Source: Candidatus Puniceispirillum marinum IMCC1322
GTDB lineage: Bacteria > Pseudomonadota > Alphaproteobacteria > Puniceispirillales > Puniceispirillaceae
Reading direction: 5' to 3'
NCBI RefSeq assembly: GCF_000024465.1
Contig: NC_014010.1
Span: 2,073,501 to 2,137,500 of the forward strand
DNA length: 64,000 bases
Part shown: positions 19,171-28,965 of the stretch, piece by piece
Numbering within the stretch: position 1 is the stretch's first letter
How the letters are laid out: every line of letters begins with the position of its first letter
Notes under the pieces: generated by a model
Told to the model about the DNA's origin: nothing
Databases searched by the model: none
Seen by the model: only the letters and a program-made list of their open reading frames with translations
Position numbers and translations under genes: made by a program

Positions 19171-20331
19171 ATGGCATCATATTTTCCGATCTTTGTTGAT
19201 GTACAGAGCGTTTCACCTTTGGTGATTGGCGATAGTGATGTGCTGACATCCAAAATACGGTTACTGTCAAAAATGGCACCTATTATTGATGTTGTTTCCA
19301 GCTCGTCATCTGTGGTGGAAACATTGGCCAGCGCTGATCAGATAAATGTGCTTGCTGGCGTGACCGCGCATGATGATGCGGTGCTTTCGATGATGGCTGG
19401 TCGGCCTTTGGTGATTATCGAGACCGGTGATCCGGCGCGTAATAAGGTGCTTGCCCAGCATGCACGATCGCTTGGGGTGCCGGTGAATGTGCCGGACACC
19501 ATTTCCCTATGCAGTTTTTTTCTGGGTTCGATTGTCGATCGTTCACCTGTCATTGTGGCGATTTCCACTTCGGGGTTGGCACCGGTTCTGGCACAGCATA
19601 TCCGCGCACGGATCGAAGATATGCTGGCACCAGCAACAGGCAGGTTGGCGCATTATCTGTTCCGGCTTCGTGACCGGATGAAACATTTTCCACATGCCAT
19701 GCGTCGCGGCTTGCAACATCAGATTTTAAAAGGGCAAATTGCCCAATATGTCATGGCGGGTAAAGCGACGGTGGCTGATAATGCCATCATGCATATGCTT
19801 GGCAATGTTTCGTCATCACAAGACCGGTCACATGCCGAAAAGGTGCGGATACAAATTGTTGATGCGGGTGCAGGCGCCAAGGGACTGTTATCCCTGGATG
19901 CGGCAGAGGCTATCCGTCATGCCGATAGTATTTTTTACGATCATCTGGTGTTGGACGAGGTGCTTGATCTGGCACGGCGCGAGGCCAAACTGACACTCTG
20001 CCAGATTGTTCACTATGCCAACGGTCAGCTAAAAGGCGGCCAACATAAAGACGATATGTCAATGGCATCATTGCTTGGCAAGCTGAAGGCGGCATCTAAA
20101 ACCAATGACCGTATTGTCTATCTGGCAGGGGGTGATCCGCGCCATACGCGCACGGCTGATTTCATGCTCAAAGCGCTTGGTGATCATGGCCTTGCTGGCC
20201 AGCATATCACCTCGGCGGCAACGCCGCGTGCGCCGTCCTATACGGCACCAAGACCCGCCATTAATGCCAGTGACATTGTACAGCTGGGCGTGATTAACAA
20301 CCCCAATAACGATCTGCGAGAAGGTGCCTGA
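19171..20331 (+). CDS. cysG: siroheme synthase-like protein with truncated methylase domain
   Basis: A 386-residue CysG-like protein. Residues 1-215 match the Met8-like precorrin-2 dehydrogenase/ferrochelatase half (YFPIFVDVQSVSPLVIGDSD, the catalytic-Asp region VNVPDTISLCSFFLGSIVDR, and VAISTSGLAPVLAQHIRARI). The glycine-rich NAD loop is altered (IGDSD instead of a GGG-type loop). From residue 222 a uroporphyrinogen methylase-like segment begins (IVDAGAGAKGLLSLDAAEAI, SIFYDHLVLDEVLDLARREA). It lacks the usual GGDPFIFGRG motif (here GGDPRHTRTADF) and stops about 100 residues short of full CysG. The methylase half is probably inactive, so uroporphyrinogen methylation would need another enzyme. 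First gene of the sulfite-reduction operon. Confidence 0.85.
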   Translation: MASYFPIFVDVQSVSPLVIGDSDVLTSKIRLLSKMAPIIDVVSSSSSVVETLASADQINVLAGVTAHDDAVLSMMAGRPLVIIETGDPARNKVLAQHARSLGVPVNVPDTISLCSFFLGSIVDRSPVIVAISTSGLAPVLAQHIRARIEDMLAPATGRLAHYLFRLRDRMKHFPHAMRRGLQHQILKGQIAQYVMAGKATVADNAIMHMLGNVSSSQDRSHAEKVRIQIVDAGAGAKGLLSLDAAEAIRHADSIFYDHLVLDEVLDLARREAKLTLCQIVHYANGQLKGGQHKDDMSMASLLGKLKAASKTNDRIVYLAGGDPRHTRTADFMLKALGDHGLAGQHITSAATPRAPSYTAPRPAINASDIVQLGVINNPNNDLREGA

Positions 20332-20332
20332 A

Positions 20333-20713
20333 ATGTCAAAAACCCCTGATATGTCAAAAACTGATGATATTATTCTAACCGCAAACCGGCTTGATGATGG
20401 TGTTGTGCTATGGATGACAAACAAGCTGGACTGGACAGTTAACCGCAGCAAAGCCGCGATGTTTGATGCAAAGAGCGCCCCCCTTGCCACAGCCCGCGCC
20501 GAACAGGATGTGGCCGCAAACCGGATAGTTTCGCTCTATACTATTGCGGTGAATGGCAAGGCAGACCAGTCAGCGCGTGAGACAATTCGCGCTGCTAGAG
20601 GTCCGTCCATCATCCCCCCTGCGGATAGGCCAGCCTGTGCCCCTGTTCCGTTAGGCAGATTCTTTCATCCATCTATAAAAGGAGCGCCGCATGTATCGCT
20701 ACGATCAGCTTGA
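20333..20713 (+). CDS. DUF2849 protein of the sulfite-reduction operon
   Basis: A 126-residue protein of the DUF2849 family, which in alphaproteobacteria is typically found between the siroheme synthase gene and cysI. The conserved region is TANRLDDGVVLWMTNKLDWT and the following ARAEQDVAANRIVSLYTIAV. The role is unknown; conserved placement suggests help to sulfite reductase. It starts one base after the cysG stop, and its end overlaps the cysI start by 23 bases, so translation is probably coupled. Confidence 0.82.
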   Translation: MSKTPDMSKTDDIILTANRLDDGVVLWMTNKLDWTVNRSKAAMFDAKSAPLATARAEQDVAANRIVSLYTIAVNGKADQSARETIRAARGPSIIPPADRPACAPVPLGRFFHPSIKGAPHVSLRSA

Positions 20714-22346
20714 CCGAAATTTTGTCAAAGCGCGGGCGCTACAATTCCGTAATCAGGTCGAACGCCGACTGGCGGGAGCGTTAAGCGAGGATGAATTCAA
20801 ACCTTTGCGGTTACAGAATGGTCTGTATTTGCAACTTCATGCCTATATGTTGCGGGTCGCAATTCCCTATGGGGTTATGAGCGCACAACAGCTTCGTGGT
20901 CTAGCTGGAATCGCTCGTGATTTTGATCGCGGCTTTGGCCATTTTACCACCCGGCAGAATATCCAGTTTAACTGGATCAAGCTTGTGGAAACGCCTGATA
21001 TTCTGGATCGGCTAGCCAGCTTTGATATGCATGCGATTCAAACCTCGGGCAATTGCATCCGCAATGTCACTTCGGATCCATTTGCCGGTGCGGCGGCTGA
21101 CGAGTTGGAAGATCCGCGTGGCTGGTGTGAAATCATCCGGCAATGGTCAACCTTGCATCCCGAATTTGCCTTTTTGCCGCGTAAATTCAAGATCGCCGTA
21201 TCAGCAGGCGCGACAGATCGCGCCGCCACCGGCTTTCATGATATCGGCTTGCGGATGGTCAAAAATACCGATGGCCAGATTGGCTTTCGGGTGCTGGTTG
21301 GCGGCGGACAGGGGCGCACCCCACGTGTGGCCCAGCAGATCGCCGCCTTTCTGCCAAAGCATCATTTACTATCCTATCTCGAGGCAATTCTGCGTGTCTA
21401 TAATCAGGCCGGGCGCCGCGACAATATCTATAAGGCGCGAATCAAGATACTGGTCGAAGCTATGGGAATCGATGCTTTTCGCGATGCAGTTGCGGCTGAG
21501 TGGGACAAAATCCGCAATAGTGCTATCGAACTGCCCGACGCCGAGCGTGATCGGATTCTTGCCCATTTTGCACCTGTCGATCTACCGCCATTCCCTGCGC
21601 GTGATTATATGGACGATATCACGCGTCGCCGGCAAACTGACCGTGCTTTTGACCAGTGGATGACGCGTAATATTACGGCCCATTGGCATCCTGATTATTG
21701 TGCGGTCATGATCAGCCTGAAAGCGATTGACCGTCCGCCTGGTGATGCCTCGGCGCATGAGATGGAAGCCATAGCCGATATTGCCGAAACCTATGGTCAG
21801 GACGAAATTCGCGCAACTTATGAACAGAATCTGATTATCCCGCATATGGCTAAACAGCATCTACCAGCAATATATGACCGGCTTGCCGCGCTTGACCTTG
21901 CTGGCGCTGAGGCTGGATTGATTGGCGATATGATCGCCTGTCCGGGACTGGATTACTGTAATCTTGCCAATGCGCGGTCTTTGCCATTGGCTGATAAGAT
22001 TTTCCGGCGTTTTGATGATGCTGACCGGCGCGCTGATATTGGGGCGTTACGCCTAAATATATCCGGATGTATTAATGCCTGCGGGCATCATCATGCGGCG
22101 GATATCGGCATATTGGGTGTCAATAAAAAGGGTGTTGAACATTATCAGATCACGCTTGGCGGACGGGCTGGTGAGGCGGCCGCAATCGGCAGCATTATGG
22201 GGCCGTCTTTTGAAGAGGCTGATGTGCCTGCCGCGATCGAACGTATCGTCGATACCTATATGGATTTACGGCATGACAGTGAAACATTTGCCGATAGTCT
22301 GATCCGACTTGGAACCGCACCGTTCAAGGAATCGCTTTATGCGTGA
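20691..22346 (+). CDS. cysI: sulfite reductase hemoprotein (nitrite/sulfite reductase family)
   Basis: A 551-residue siroheme and 4Fe-4S enzyme reducing sulfite to sulfide. It has the duplicated ferredoxin-like/siroheme layout: N-terminal RLQNGLYLQLHAYMLRVAIP and FGHFTTRQNIQFNWIKL, and C-terminal cluster ligands CPGLDYC (C-x5-C) and NISGCINACGHHHAADIGIL (C-x3-C). Neighbours (siroheme synthase, DUF2849, DUF934) point to sulfite rather than nitrite. The electron donor is not encoded here; the single-gene form usually takes electrons from ferredoxin or an unlinked flavoprotein. It overlaps DUF934 by eight bases. No cysH, cysD or cysN follows. Confidence 0.92.
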   Translation: MYRYDQLDRNFVKARALQFRNQVERRLAGALSEDEFKPLRLQNGLYLQLHAYMLRVAIPYGVMSAQQLRGLAGIARDFDRGFGHFTTRQNIQFNWIKLVETPDILDRLASFDMHAIQTSGNCIRNVTSDPFAGAAADELEDPRGWCEIIRQWSTLHPEFAFLPRKFKIAVSAGATDRAATGFHDIGLRMVKNTDGQIGFRVLVGGGQGRTPRVAQQIAAFLPKHHLLSYLEAILRVYNQAGRRDNIYKARIKILVEAMGIDAFRDAVAAEWDKIRNSAIELPDAERDRILAHFAPVDLPPFPARDYMDDITRRRQTDRAFDQWMTRNITAHWHPDYCAVMISLKAIDRPPGDASAHEMEAIADIAETYGQDEIRATYEQNLIIPHMAKQHLPAIYDRLAALDLAGAEAGLIGDMIACPGLDYCNLANARSLPLADKIFRRFDDADRRADIGALRLNISGCINACGHHHAADIGILGVNKKGVEHYQITLGGRAGEAAAIGSIMGPSFEEADVPAAIERIVDTYMDLRHDSETFADSLIRLGTAPFKESLYA

Positions 22347-22773
22347 CGATGCTATCCAGACCCAGACCCAGCTATTTGATCTTGCCCATGGTACAGTGAT
22401 TGACGCGGCAGATCGGCGTGTTGCCGATTATAGAATCGCTACTGGTGACAGCTTGGCAGATGAGTCCATATATGCGGCGCTTAGCATAGATAGTGTGGTC
22501 GAAATCAGGTTTGACAAATTTTCAGATGGGCGTGGATTTACCTATGCCCGGCGCATATCTGAGGCTGGGCTTGCTGGCGTACTTGTGGCCAGCGGTCATG
22601 TGATTGCCGATCAGGCCGATTATTTGCGCCGCTGTGGCTTCACCCATGCTGACATCCCCATATCAAAAATAGATGACTGGCAGGCCGCCTTATCAGCCAT
22701 TCCAGCCCATTTTCAGCATATGACAAATTCTCCACGTAGCCGTATGGCTGCCTCAACTATGCGCCGCAAATAG
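22339..22773 (+). CDS. DUF934 protein
   Basis: A 144-residue DUF934-family protein, a usual last member of alphaproteobacterial sulfite-reduction operons; its biochemical role is not settled. Typical are the segments VVEIRFDKFSDGRGFTYARR and GHVIADQADYLRRCGFTHAD. ATG 22339 is chosen because AAGGA precedes it; the start lies inside the end of cysI, which implies coupled translation. In many relatives a cysH gene stands between cysI and this gene; here the two overlap directly. Confidence 0.85.
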   Translation: MRDDAIQTQTQLFDLAHGTVIDAADRRVADYRIATGDSLADESIYAALSIDSVVEIRFDKFSDGRGFTYARRISEAGLAGVLVASGHVIADQADYLRRCGFTHADIPISKIDDWQAALSAIPAHFQHMTNSPRSRMAASTMRRK

Positions 22774-22809
22774 GGCAATCATTTTTTTAGTCATTTTTTC
22801 CCCACATTG

Positions 22810-22840
22810 CTTGACAAGTTGTTGCAGGGAGCCCACATAG
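22810..22840 (+). promoter_or_regulatory. heat-shock (RpoH-type) promoter of groESL
   Basis: CTTGACA (22810-22816), 15 bases, CCCACAT (22832-22838). This resembles the RpoH consensus (CTTGAA ... CCCATNT) more than sigma70, although TTGACA would also serve sigma70. It ends 14 bases before the CIRCE operator. Confidence 0.55.
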
Positions 22841-22853
22841 CATTGATTAAGGG

Positions 22854-22880
22854 CTAGCACTCGCGATGGGTGAGTGCTAG
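22854..22880 (+). promoter_or_regulatory. CIRCE operator (HrcA site)
   Basis: CTAGCACTC, nine bases, GAGTGCTAG: a perfect 9-bp inverted repeat matching the CIRCE consensus except for the outermost base pair (C/G instead of T/A). It lies between the promoter and the groES start at 22917. HrcA should repress groESL here; hrcA itself is not in the window. Confidence 0.95.
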
Positions 22881-22916
22881 TGACACTTTTATTTGCATAA
22901 CGGAGGAGAGAAAGGC

Positions 22917-23204
22917 ATGAAATTCAGGCCCCTTCACGACCGCGTCGTTGTACAGCGGATTGAATCGGAAGAAAAGACTGCAGGCGGAATCATTATTCCA
23001 GATACAGCCAAAGAAAAGCCAATGGAAGGCAAGGTTATTGCCGCCGGAGCTGGCGCGCGAGACGAGACTGGCAAAGTTCAGCCGCTTGACGTTAAAGCTG
23101 GCGACTCTGTGCTGTTTGGCAAATGGTCAGGCACCGAAGTCAAAATCGACGGTCAGGATTATCTGATCATGAAAGAATCCGACATCATGGGTGTTATCGA
23201 ATAG
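22917..23204 (+). CDS. groES: co-chaperonin GroES
   Basis: A 95-residue GroES lid protein, standard length. Typical segments: [20 protein letters not shown], the mobile loop [16 protein letters not shown], and [20 protein letters not shown]. The start is ATG 22917, preceded by a purine-rich GGAGGAGAG site; the frame is open a little further up, inside the leader, without homology. First gene of groESL under CIRCE and a heat-shock promoter. Confidence 0.98.
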   Translation: MKFRPLHDRVVVQRIESEEKTAGGIIIPDTAKEKPMEGKVIAAGAGARDETGKVQPLDVKAGDSVLFGKWSGTEVKIDGQDYLIMKESDIMGVIE

Positions 23205-23224
23205 ATCGTCCCCTTAAAGTCTAA

Positions 23225-24892
<1,668 letters not shown>

Positions 24893-24920
24893 AGTCAGTC
24901 ATCTATGTTACGAATATCAG

Positions 24921-24954
24921 ACCGGAGGGTGGTAACGCCCTCCGGTTTTTGTTT
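24921..24954 (+). terminator. groESL terminator
   Basis: ACCGGAGGG, eight-base loop, CCCTCCGGT, then TTTTTG: a perfect 9-bp GC-rich stem with a T tail, 28 bases past the groEL stop. The stem could also serve the convergent toxin-antitoxin transcript, but the T tail faces groEL. Confidence 0.93.
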
Positions 24955-24962
24955 GGGGTAAC

Positions 24963-25424
24963 CTAGGCCGCAGATTGATAGGGGTTATTGGCGTCAGCGA
25001 CCCGCCTGATTTTGATCTGGTTTTGCGATGCCTGTGGTGTGACCAACGCACTTAGTTCTGTAATACCATATGATAACGTGATGCTAAGTTGATCGCGCGC
25101 TATTTGGCGCAATGTCATGTCCTGTGTTGGTTCAATTGGGCATTCATCACGCTCCCACCGTCCCACTGACTGTGTATCGCGATGAAGCAGTTTAGCCAAT
25201 TGCGCCTGTGTCATACCTATTTCTGTGCGCAGAAAGCGAATTTCAGCGCCGCTTAGTGCGCCACTTTGGTTTATCAGCCCTTCGGCAATCGCTCTATGAA
25301 GCATGCCAACAGCGGGTATCTGGATGATCTTTTCACCGTCATCATCGACTATATCAAAGTCGGCATCGGCAACGATGACATTATCCAGCCCGCATTCGGT
25401 ATAGTGATAATCTTGTGTATTCAT
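24963..25424 (-). CDS. HTH (MqsA-like) antitoxin of a DUF4258 pair
   Basis: A 153-residue protein. Its N-terminus is of the YHYTECGLDNVIVADADFDI type (YgiT/MqsA-like family without the zinc CxxC pairs). A helix-turn-helix of the XRE kind follows at residues 60-105 (LSGAEIRFLRTEIGMTQAQL, HRDTQSVGRWERDE). It lies three bases downstream of the DUF4258 gene. In this family the HTH protein neutralises the partner and represses the shared promoter. The order is toxin first, antitoxin second, as in higBA and mqsRA. Confidence 0.8.
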   Translation of the reverse strand: MNTQDYHYTECGLDNVIVADADFDIVDDDGEKIIQIPAVGMLHRAIAEGLINQSGALSGAEIRFLRTEIGMTQAQLAKLLHRDTQSVGRWERDECPIEPTQDMTLRQIARDQLSITLSYGITELSALVTPQASQNQIKIRRVADANNPYQSAA

Positions 25425-25427
25425 TTT

Positions 25428-25790
25428 TTACTCCAACATCCCTGATGGATTTCGCATGGGGTACTCATCTTTCCAAAATATCGTGATAAATTTTATCATC
25501 TTTGTGTCAAAATCTGGAACGATCACAACGACTAAACTCCGGTTATGTGAATTAGGGGTTTTGCCTTCGACCTTATATTTCCAGAATCCATCTTGCGATG
25601 ATTTTTCAGCATCATCATAAACATATCCAAATTTCAAAAGATATCTGACATCAGCAACAATCAAATTTCGTTTCGCAAGTTGTTCCTTAAAATGAACTCG
25701 CTGTATCCAAGTCGTAAGATCATTTGCTGCCAACTTCCAAACCATCTTGGTTGCGCGCGCTGGGGTAAGTGCCGTGGGTTTCGTCATCAA
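25428..25790 (-). CDS. DUF4258 protein, putative toxin
   Basis: A 120-residue protein with the DUF4258 pattern: HFKEQLAKRNLIVADVRYLL, FGYVYDDAEKSSQDGFWKYK and the strands LVVVIVPDFDTKMIKFITIF. The fold is related to RelE/BrnT-type RNases, and members next to HTH genes are treated as toxins of type II modules. A ribonuclease function is inference. The promoter region carries a tandem 15-bp repeat (25846-25875). Confidence 0.75.
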   Translation of the reverse strand: MMTKPTALTPARATKMVWKLAANDLTTWIQRVHFKEQLAKRNLIVADVRYLLKFGYVYDDAEKSSQDGFWKYKVEGKTPNSHNRSLVVVIVPDFDTKMIKFITIFWKDEYPMRNPSGMLE

Positions 25791-25827
25791 TAGCTTCTGC
25801 GTATGATTTCATGGGCTAAACACCAGC

Positions 25828-25875
25828 ATTATAATCAAATAAAAGTATCATGGTGATATATATCATGATGATATA
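25828..25875 (-). promoter_or_regulatory. toxin-antitoxin promoter with tandem 15-bp operator
   Basis: On the minus strand a TATAAT -10 box lies at 25833-25828. Upstream of it, overlapping the expected -35, are two adjacent copies of TATCATG[GA]TGATATA (plus strand 25846-25860 and 25861-25875), differing at one base. Such direct repeats next to a -10 box suit cooperative binding by the HTH antitoxin. Confidence 0.6.
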
Positions 25876-25960
25876 TAGAAGCAATTAGAATGCTGTGTCA
25901 AGCCTATTTAAAACGATGGCGAGCGCAACGTAGTTTACCGCTTGGCTAAATTATTAATTG

Positions 25961-28774
25961 TCACTCTCCCAAAAAATCCCTGGTGCGGGCGATCGCTTCG
26001 GCAAGGCCGACACGCTGCACCTCGACATCGGGTGGAAAGGCTGTCGTCAGGCGGGTTGGCAGGCGGCTATCGAGCATCACGAAAACACCGCGATCAGTAT
26101 CTCGGCGAATCAGGCGGCCAAAGGCCTGACGCAACTTCAATCGTGCCAGTCGTTCAGTCCAGGCATCGCGGCCTTGCCATTTGGCACGCGCCTGAAATAA
26201 CAGGTCACTGCGTGGCCACGGCATGCGGTCAAACACGATCATCCGCAATGCCGCCCCGGGGACATCAATGCCATCGCGCACGGCATCAGTACCTAGCAGA
26301 CATGATTCGGCCTCTTCGCGGAACATCTGCAACAGGGTTTGCAAATTCATCTTGTCTATATGCTGGGCATAGAGGGGCAGACCTGCCGCTTCCAGCCGTG
26401 CCAATAGGTCTGGATGCACGGCTTTTAGGCGCCGCACTGCTGTAAACAGCCCCAAGGCACCGCCGCCTGATGCCTGCATCAAGCCCGCCATTGCCGCCGC
26501 CGTTGCCGAGGGGCGGTCACGCACCACATCATTGACGACAAAAATACGTGTCTGATTGGCATAATCAAAGGGCGAGCTGAAAGCTGCCCGCAATGTCGGA
26601 TGTGCCAGATGTGCCGCCCCCGTCAGCGCCAAGGCCGAAGCCCAGCCGTCGGCGGCAACCGTATTGTCACGCGCACTGTCTTTTGTCGCGGCTTCCTTTT
26701 CGGCTTGGCTGCGTTTGGGCTGGGCGTAATCCTGCAAGGTTGCCGACGTGATCGCCACCCCATGTGCCCCATCCAGCACCTCAGCGGTAAAGGGAATGGT
26801 AGGATCAAGCCAATGGCGGGCATAGCCAACATCACGATCCTGACCTTCGATCCGGTCAATCTGCAACCAGTCAACAAAGCCATCACGTTGGCCATCGCGC
26901 ACATCACCCAGCATCAGCTGCCAGGCATTAACCGGCCCTGCCGCGCGTAGCTCTAAACCGCGAATGGCGCCCTCGATCCGCGCGCGTGCAGCGCTGTCCA
27001 GCTCATCGACTTTATCATCAAGCAAGGCTTTGAGTCGTTTTGCCAGATTGTTAAGCGGCACCAGCAGATGGTGCAGTCGATCGGCAAATTCATTGGCCGA
27101 TGTTAATAAATCATCCGACGCTGGATGTAGTTCACTTTGCAGATCATATTGGCTTTCGGGGTCAGCCGCGCGCGCATATAGGCTGTTGCGCACATGCATG
27201 AAAAAGGCCTCGGCTGGTCCCATTGGTTGAAAAGCGGATAAACGCTTCTGCCAGCCCTGACCAGGCAGGTCACGGGCAAATTCAAGGGCGGCTTCGAGAT
27301 CGGCTTTTGCCGCATCGTCGCCCGCAATCAGATCTTCAAGCCGACGTTTCAATCCACGTGCACGCCCCCGTCGTCCATCTTCAGCACCACGAATCCAATG
27401 TCGTAATTCGGCTGTTTCACCAGCGCTTAGATAGGCCGAAAAGGCACTATCAGCCGCGTCAAATACGTGATGCCCCTCATCAAATACATAGCGTGTAGGC
27501 CGCCGCCGGTCATCATTGCTGGCATAGGCGGCATGGATCATAACCAGCGCATGATTGGTGACAACAATATCGGCACGTTTGGCGCTGCGGGTCGATTTTT
27601 CAACAAAGCATTTGTTATAATGCGCACAGGCGGCATGCACGCATTCACCGCGCCGGTCAGCCAGACCAACCGTCTGTGCGCGTCCTAGCAGATCCATTAG
27701 CCATGCGGGAAAGCTGGCACCTGTCAGATCGCCGTCACTTGTTGCCCCTGCCCAACGCGCCATCAAGCCCAAAGCGGTGGCGTTACGTGGTTGCCCCGGC
27801 ATTGTCCCTAGGGCTTCTTCCAGATTAAGTAGGCATAGATAATTTTCCCGGCCTTTGCGCAAGACAACCTTTTGTGCATGCGTTTCGGCATTCGGATATA
27901 GTCGCGTCAGCTCTGCCGCTATCTGATGTTGAAGCGTACGTGTATAGGTCGAAATCCATACGGCGGCGCCATTTTTTTCTGCCCATAGGGATGCAGGTGC
28001 CAGATAGCCTAATGTCTTGCCTGTACCAGTGCCCGCTTCGGCAAGCACCAATGTTGGTGCTGGTCCGGCATCTGGCCGGTCAAAGCTGGCGGCGATGGCG
28101 GCGGCATAATCGGACTGGCTTTCACGCATTTCTGCGCTATGTCCGAGCATATCCTGAAGCCGTTCGCGGGCGGCATCTGGCAAAACAGGTTGCGTGCCGG
28201 GATCGATCTGTGGCGTGTAATCGGTATATTCGGGTAGACGGTTCCAGATCGCTGCATTGCGTCCGTCGGGTGGCTCTGGCTTCTGGGGTGCTAGGCCTAG
28301 ATGCGATAGCACAATAGGCCCCCATGTCCAGCCGCCAGCTGTCATCATGGCAGCAATTTCACCCGCTTCCTTTCGCGCTGGTGGCGGCGCGCCGGCCAGT
28401 TCATCAAGCAGCATAAAGGCAATCTGCGGCAAAAGCGCCGCCATGGCGTCACCGCTTTGTGGCCGTGCTAGCCCCAATTGCGAGGCCAGCCCGACAGGTG
28501 TTGGCAGACAGAAACGCGCAGGCCGCACAAAGGCGAATAATTCCATGATATCAAGCGCACGGGCGATGTCTGTGCCTGCCCGGGCGCTACTCCACCGACG
28601 ATGGCATAATAGCACTGTTTTTTGGCCAAGCTTATGGCTTAACGCGGTGCGATCCAACTCGGCAATCTCGCCATTCTCCGAAATCCAGATCAGATGTGAT
28701 CCATGCGGATAGAACACAGGCGCACTGTGTAATTCGGGAATTTCATTGGGATTTGACGAGAAGATATCCTGCAT
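25961..28774 (-). CDS. DinG/XPD-type ATP-dependent DNA helicase
   Basis: A 937-residue superfamily 2 helicase. Walker A is AEAGTGTGKTLGYLAPA; the DEAH-type box reads VFDEGHHVFD; an Fe-S cluster site is suggested by Cys in ENYLCLL and the trio GECVHAACAHYNKC; motif VI is QAFGRLIRRDTDRGV. It should unwind DNA 5'-3' in replication or repair. Compared with E. coli DinG it has a long N-terminal region (about 230 residues) before Walker A, as in alphaproteobacterial homologues. The frame is open to 28846; ATG 28774 is preferred because upstream residues look unconserved, but no ribosome site decides it. Confidence 0.88.
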   Translation of the reverse strand: MQDIFSSNPNEIPELHSAPVFYPHGSHLIWISENGEIAELDRTALSHKLGQKTVLLCHRRWSSARAGTDIARALDIMELFAFVRPARFCLPTPVGLASQLGLARPQSGDAMAALLPQIAFMLLDELAGAPPPARKEAGEIAAMMTAGGWTWGPIVLSHLGLAPQKPEPPDGRNAAIWNRLPEYTDYTPQIDPGTQPVLPDAARERLQDMLGHSAEMRESQSDYAAAIAASFDRPDAGPAPTLVLAEAGTGTGKTLGYLAPASLWAEKNGAAVWISTYTRTLQHQIAAELTRLYPNAETHAQKVVLRKGRENYLCLLNLEEALGTMPGQPRNATALGLMARWAGATSDGDLTGASFPAWLMDLLGRAQTVGLADRRGECVHAACAHYNKCFVEKSTRSAKRADIVVTNHALVMIHAAYASNDDRRRPTRYVFDEGHHVFDAADSAFSAYLSAGETAELRHWIRGAEDGRRGRARGLKRRLEDLIAGDDAAKADLEAALEFARDLPGQGWQKRLSAFQPMGPAEAFFMHVRNSLYARAADPESQYDLQSELHPASDDLLTSANEFADRLHHLLVPLNNLAKRLKALLDDKVDELDSAARARIEGAIRGLELRAAGPVNAWQLMLGDVRDGQRDGFVDWLQIDRIEGQDRDVGYARHWLDPTIPFTAEVLDGAHGVAITSATLQDYAQPKRSQAEKEAATKDSARDNTVAADGWASALALTGAAHLAHPTLRAAFSSPFDYANQTRIFVVNDVVRDRPSATAAAMAGLMQASGGGALGLFTAVRRLKAVHPDLLARLEAAGLPLYAQHIDKMNLQTLLQMFREEAESCLLGTDAVRDGIDVPGAALRMIVFDRMPWPRSDLLFQARAKWQGRDAWTERLARLKLRQAFGRLIRRDTDRGVFVMLDSRLPTRLTTAFPPDVEVQRVGLAEAIARTRDFLGE

Positions 28775-28965
28775 GACTCTATTGATATAGACCGCCACGC
28801 CAGTACAATCTAGCCTCGTGGGGGTAGATAGGCGTGAAAACCGCATTTTATCCCATTGTCAGGCATTGTGATCGCGCTTGACCTTACCCAAGGCTTTGCC
28901 TAGCTTGGCGACAGTTTGATTGCGTCCTCACATTGCTGGCGACGCTATGTTAAAAAGAGCATCTG

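Noticed and set aside
20333..20713. Chance frame between cysG and cysI
   Set aside because: Kept as a real gene because its sequence fits DUF2849 and its position is the conserved one.
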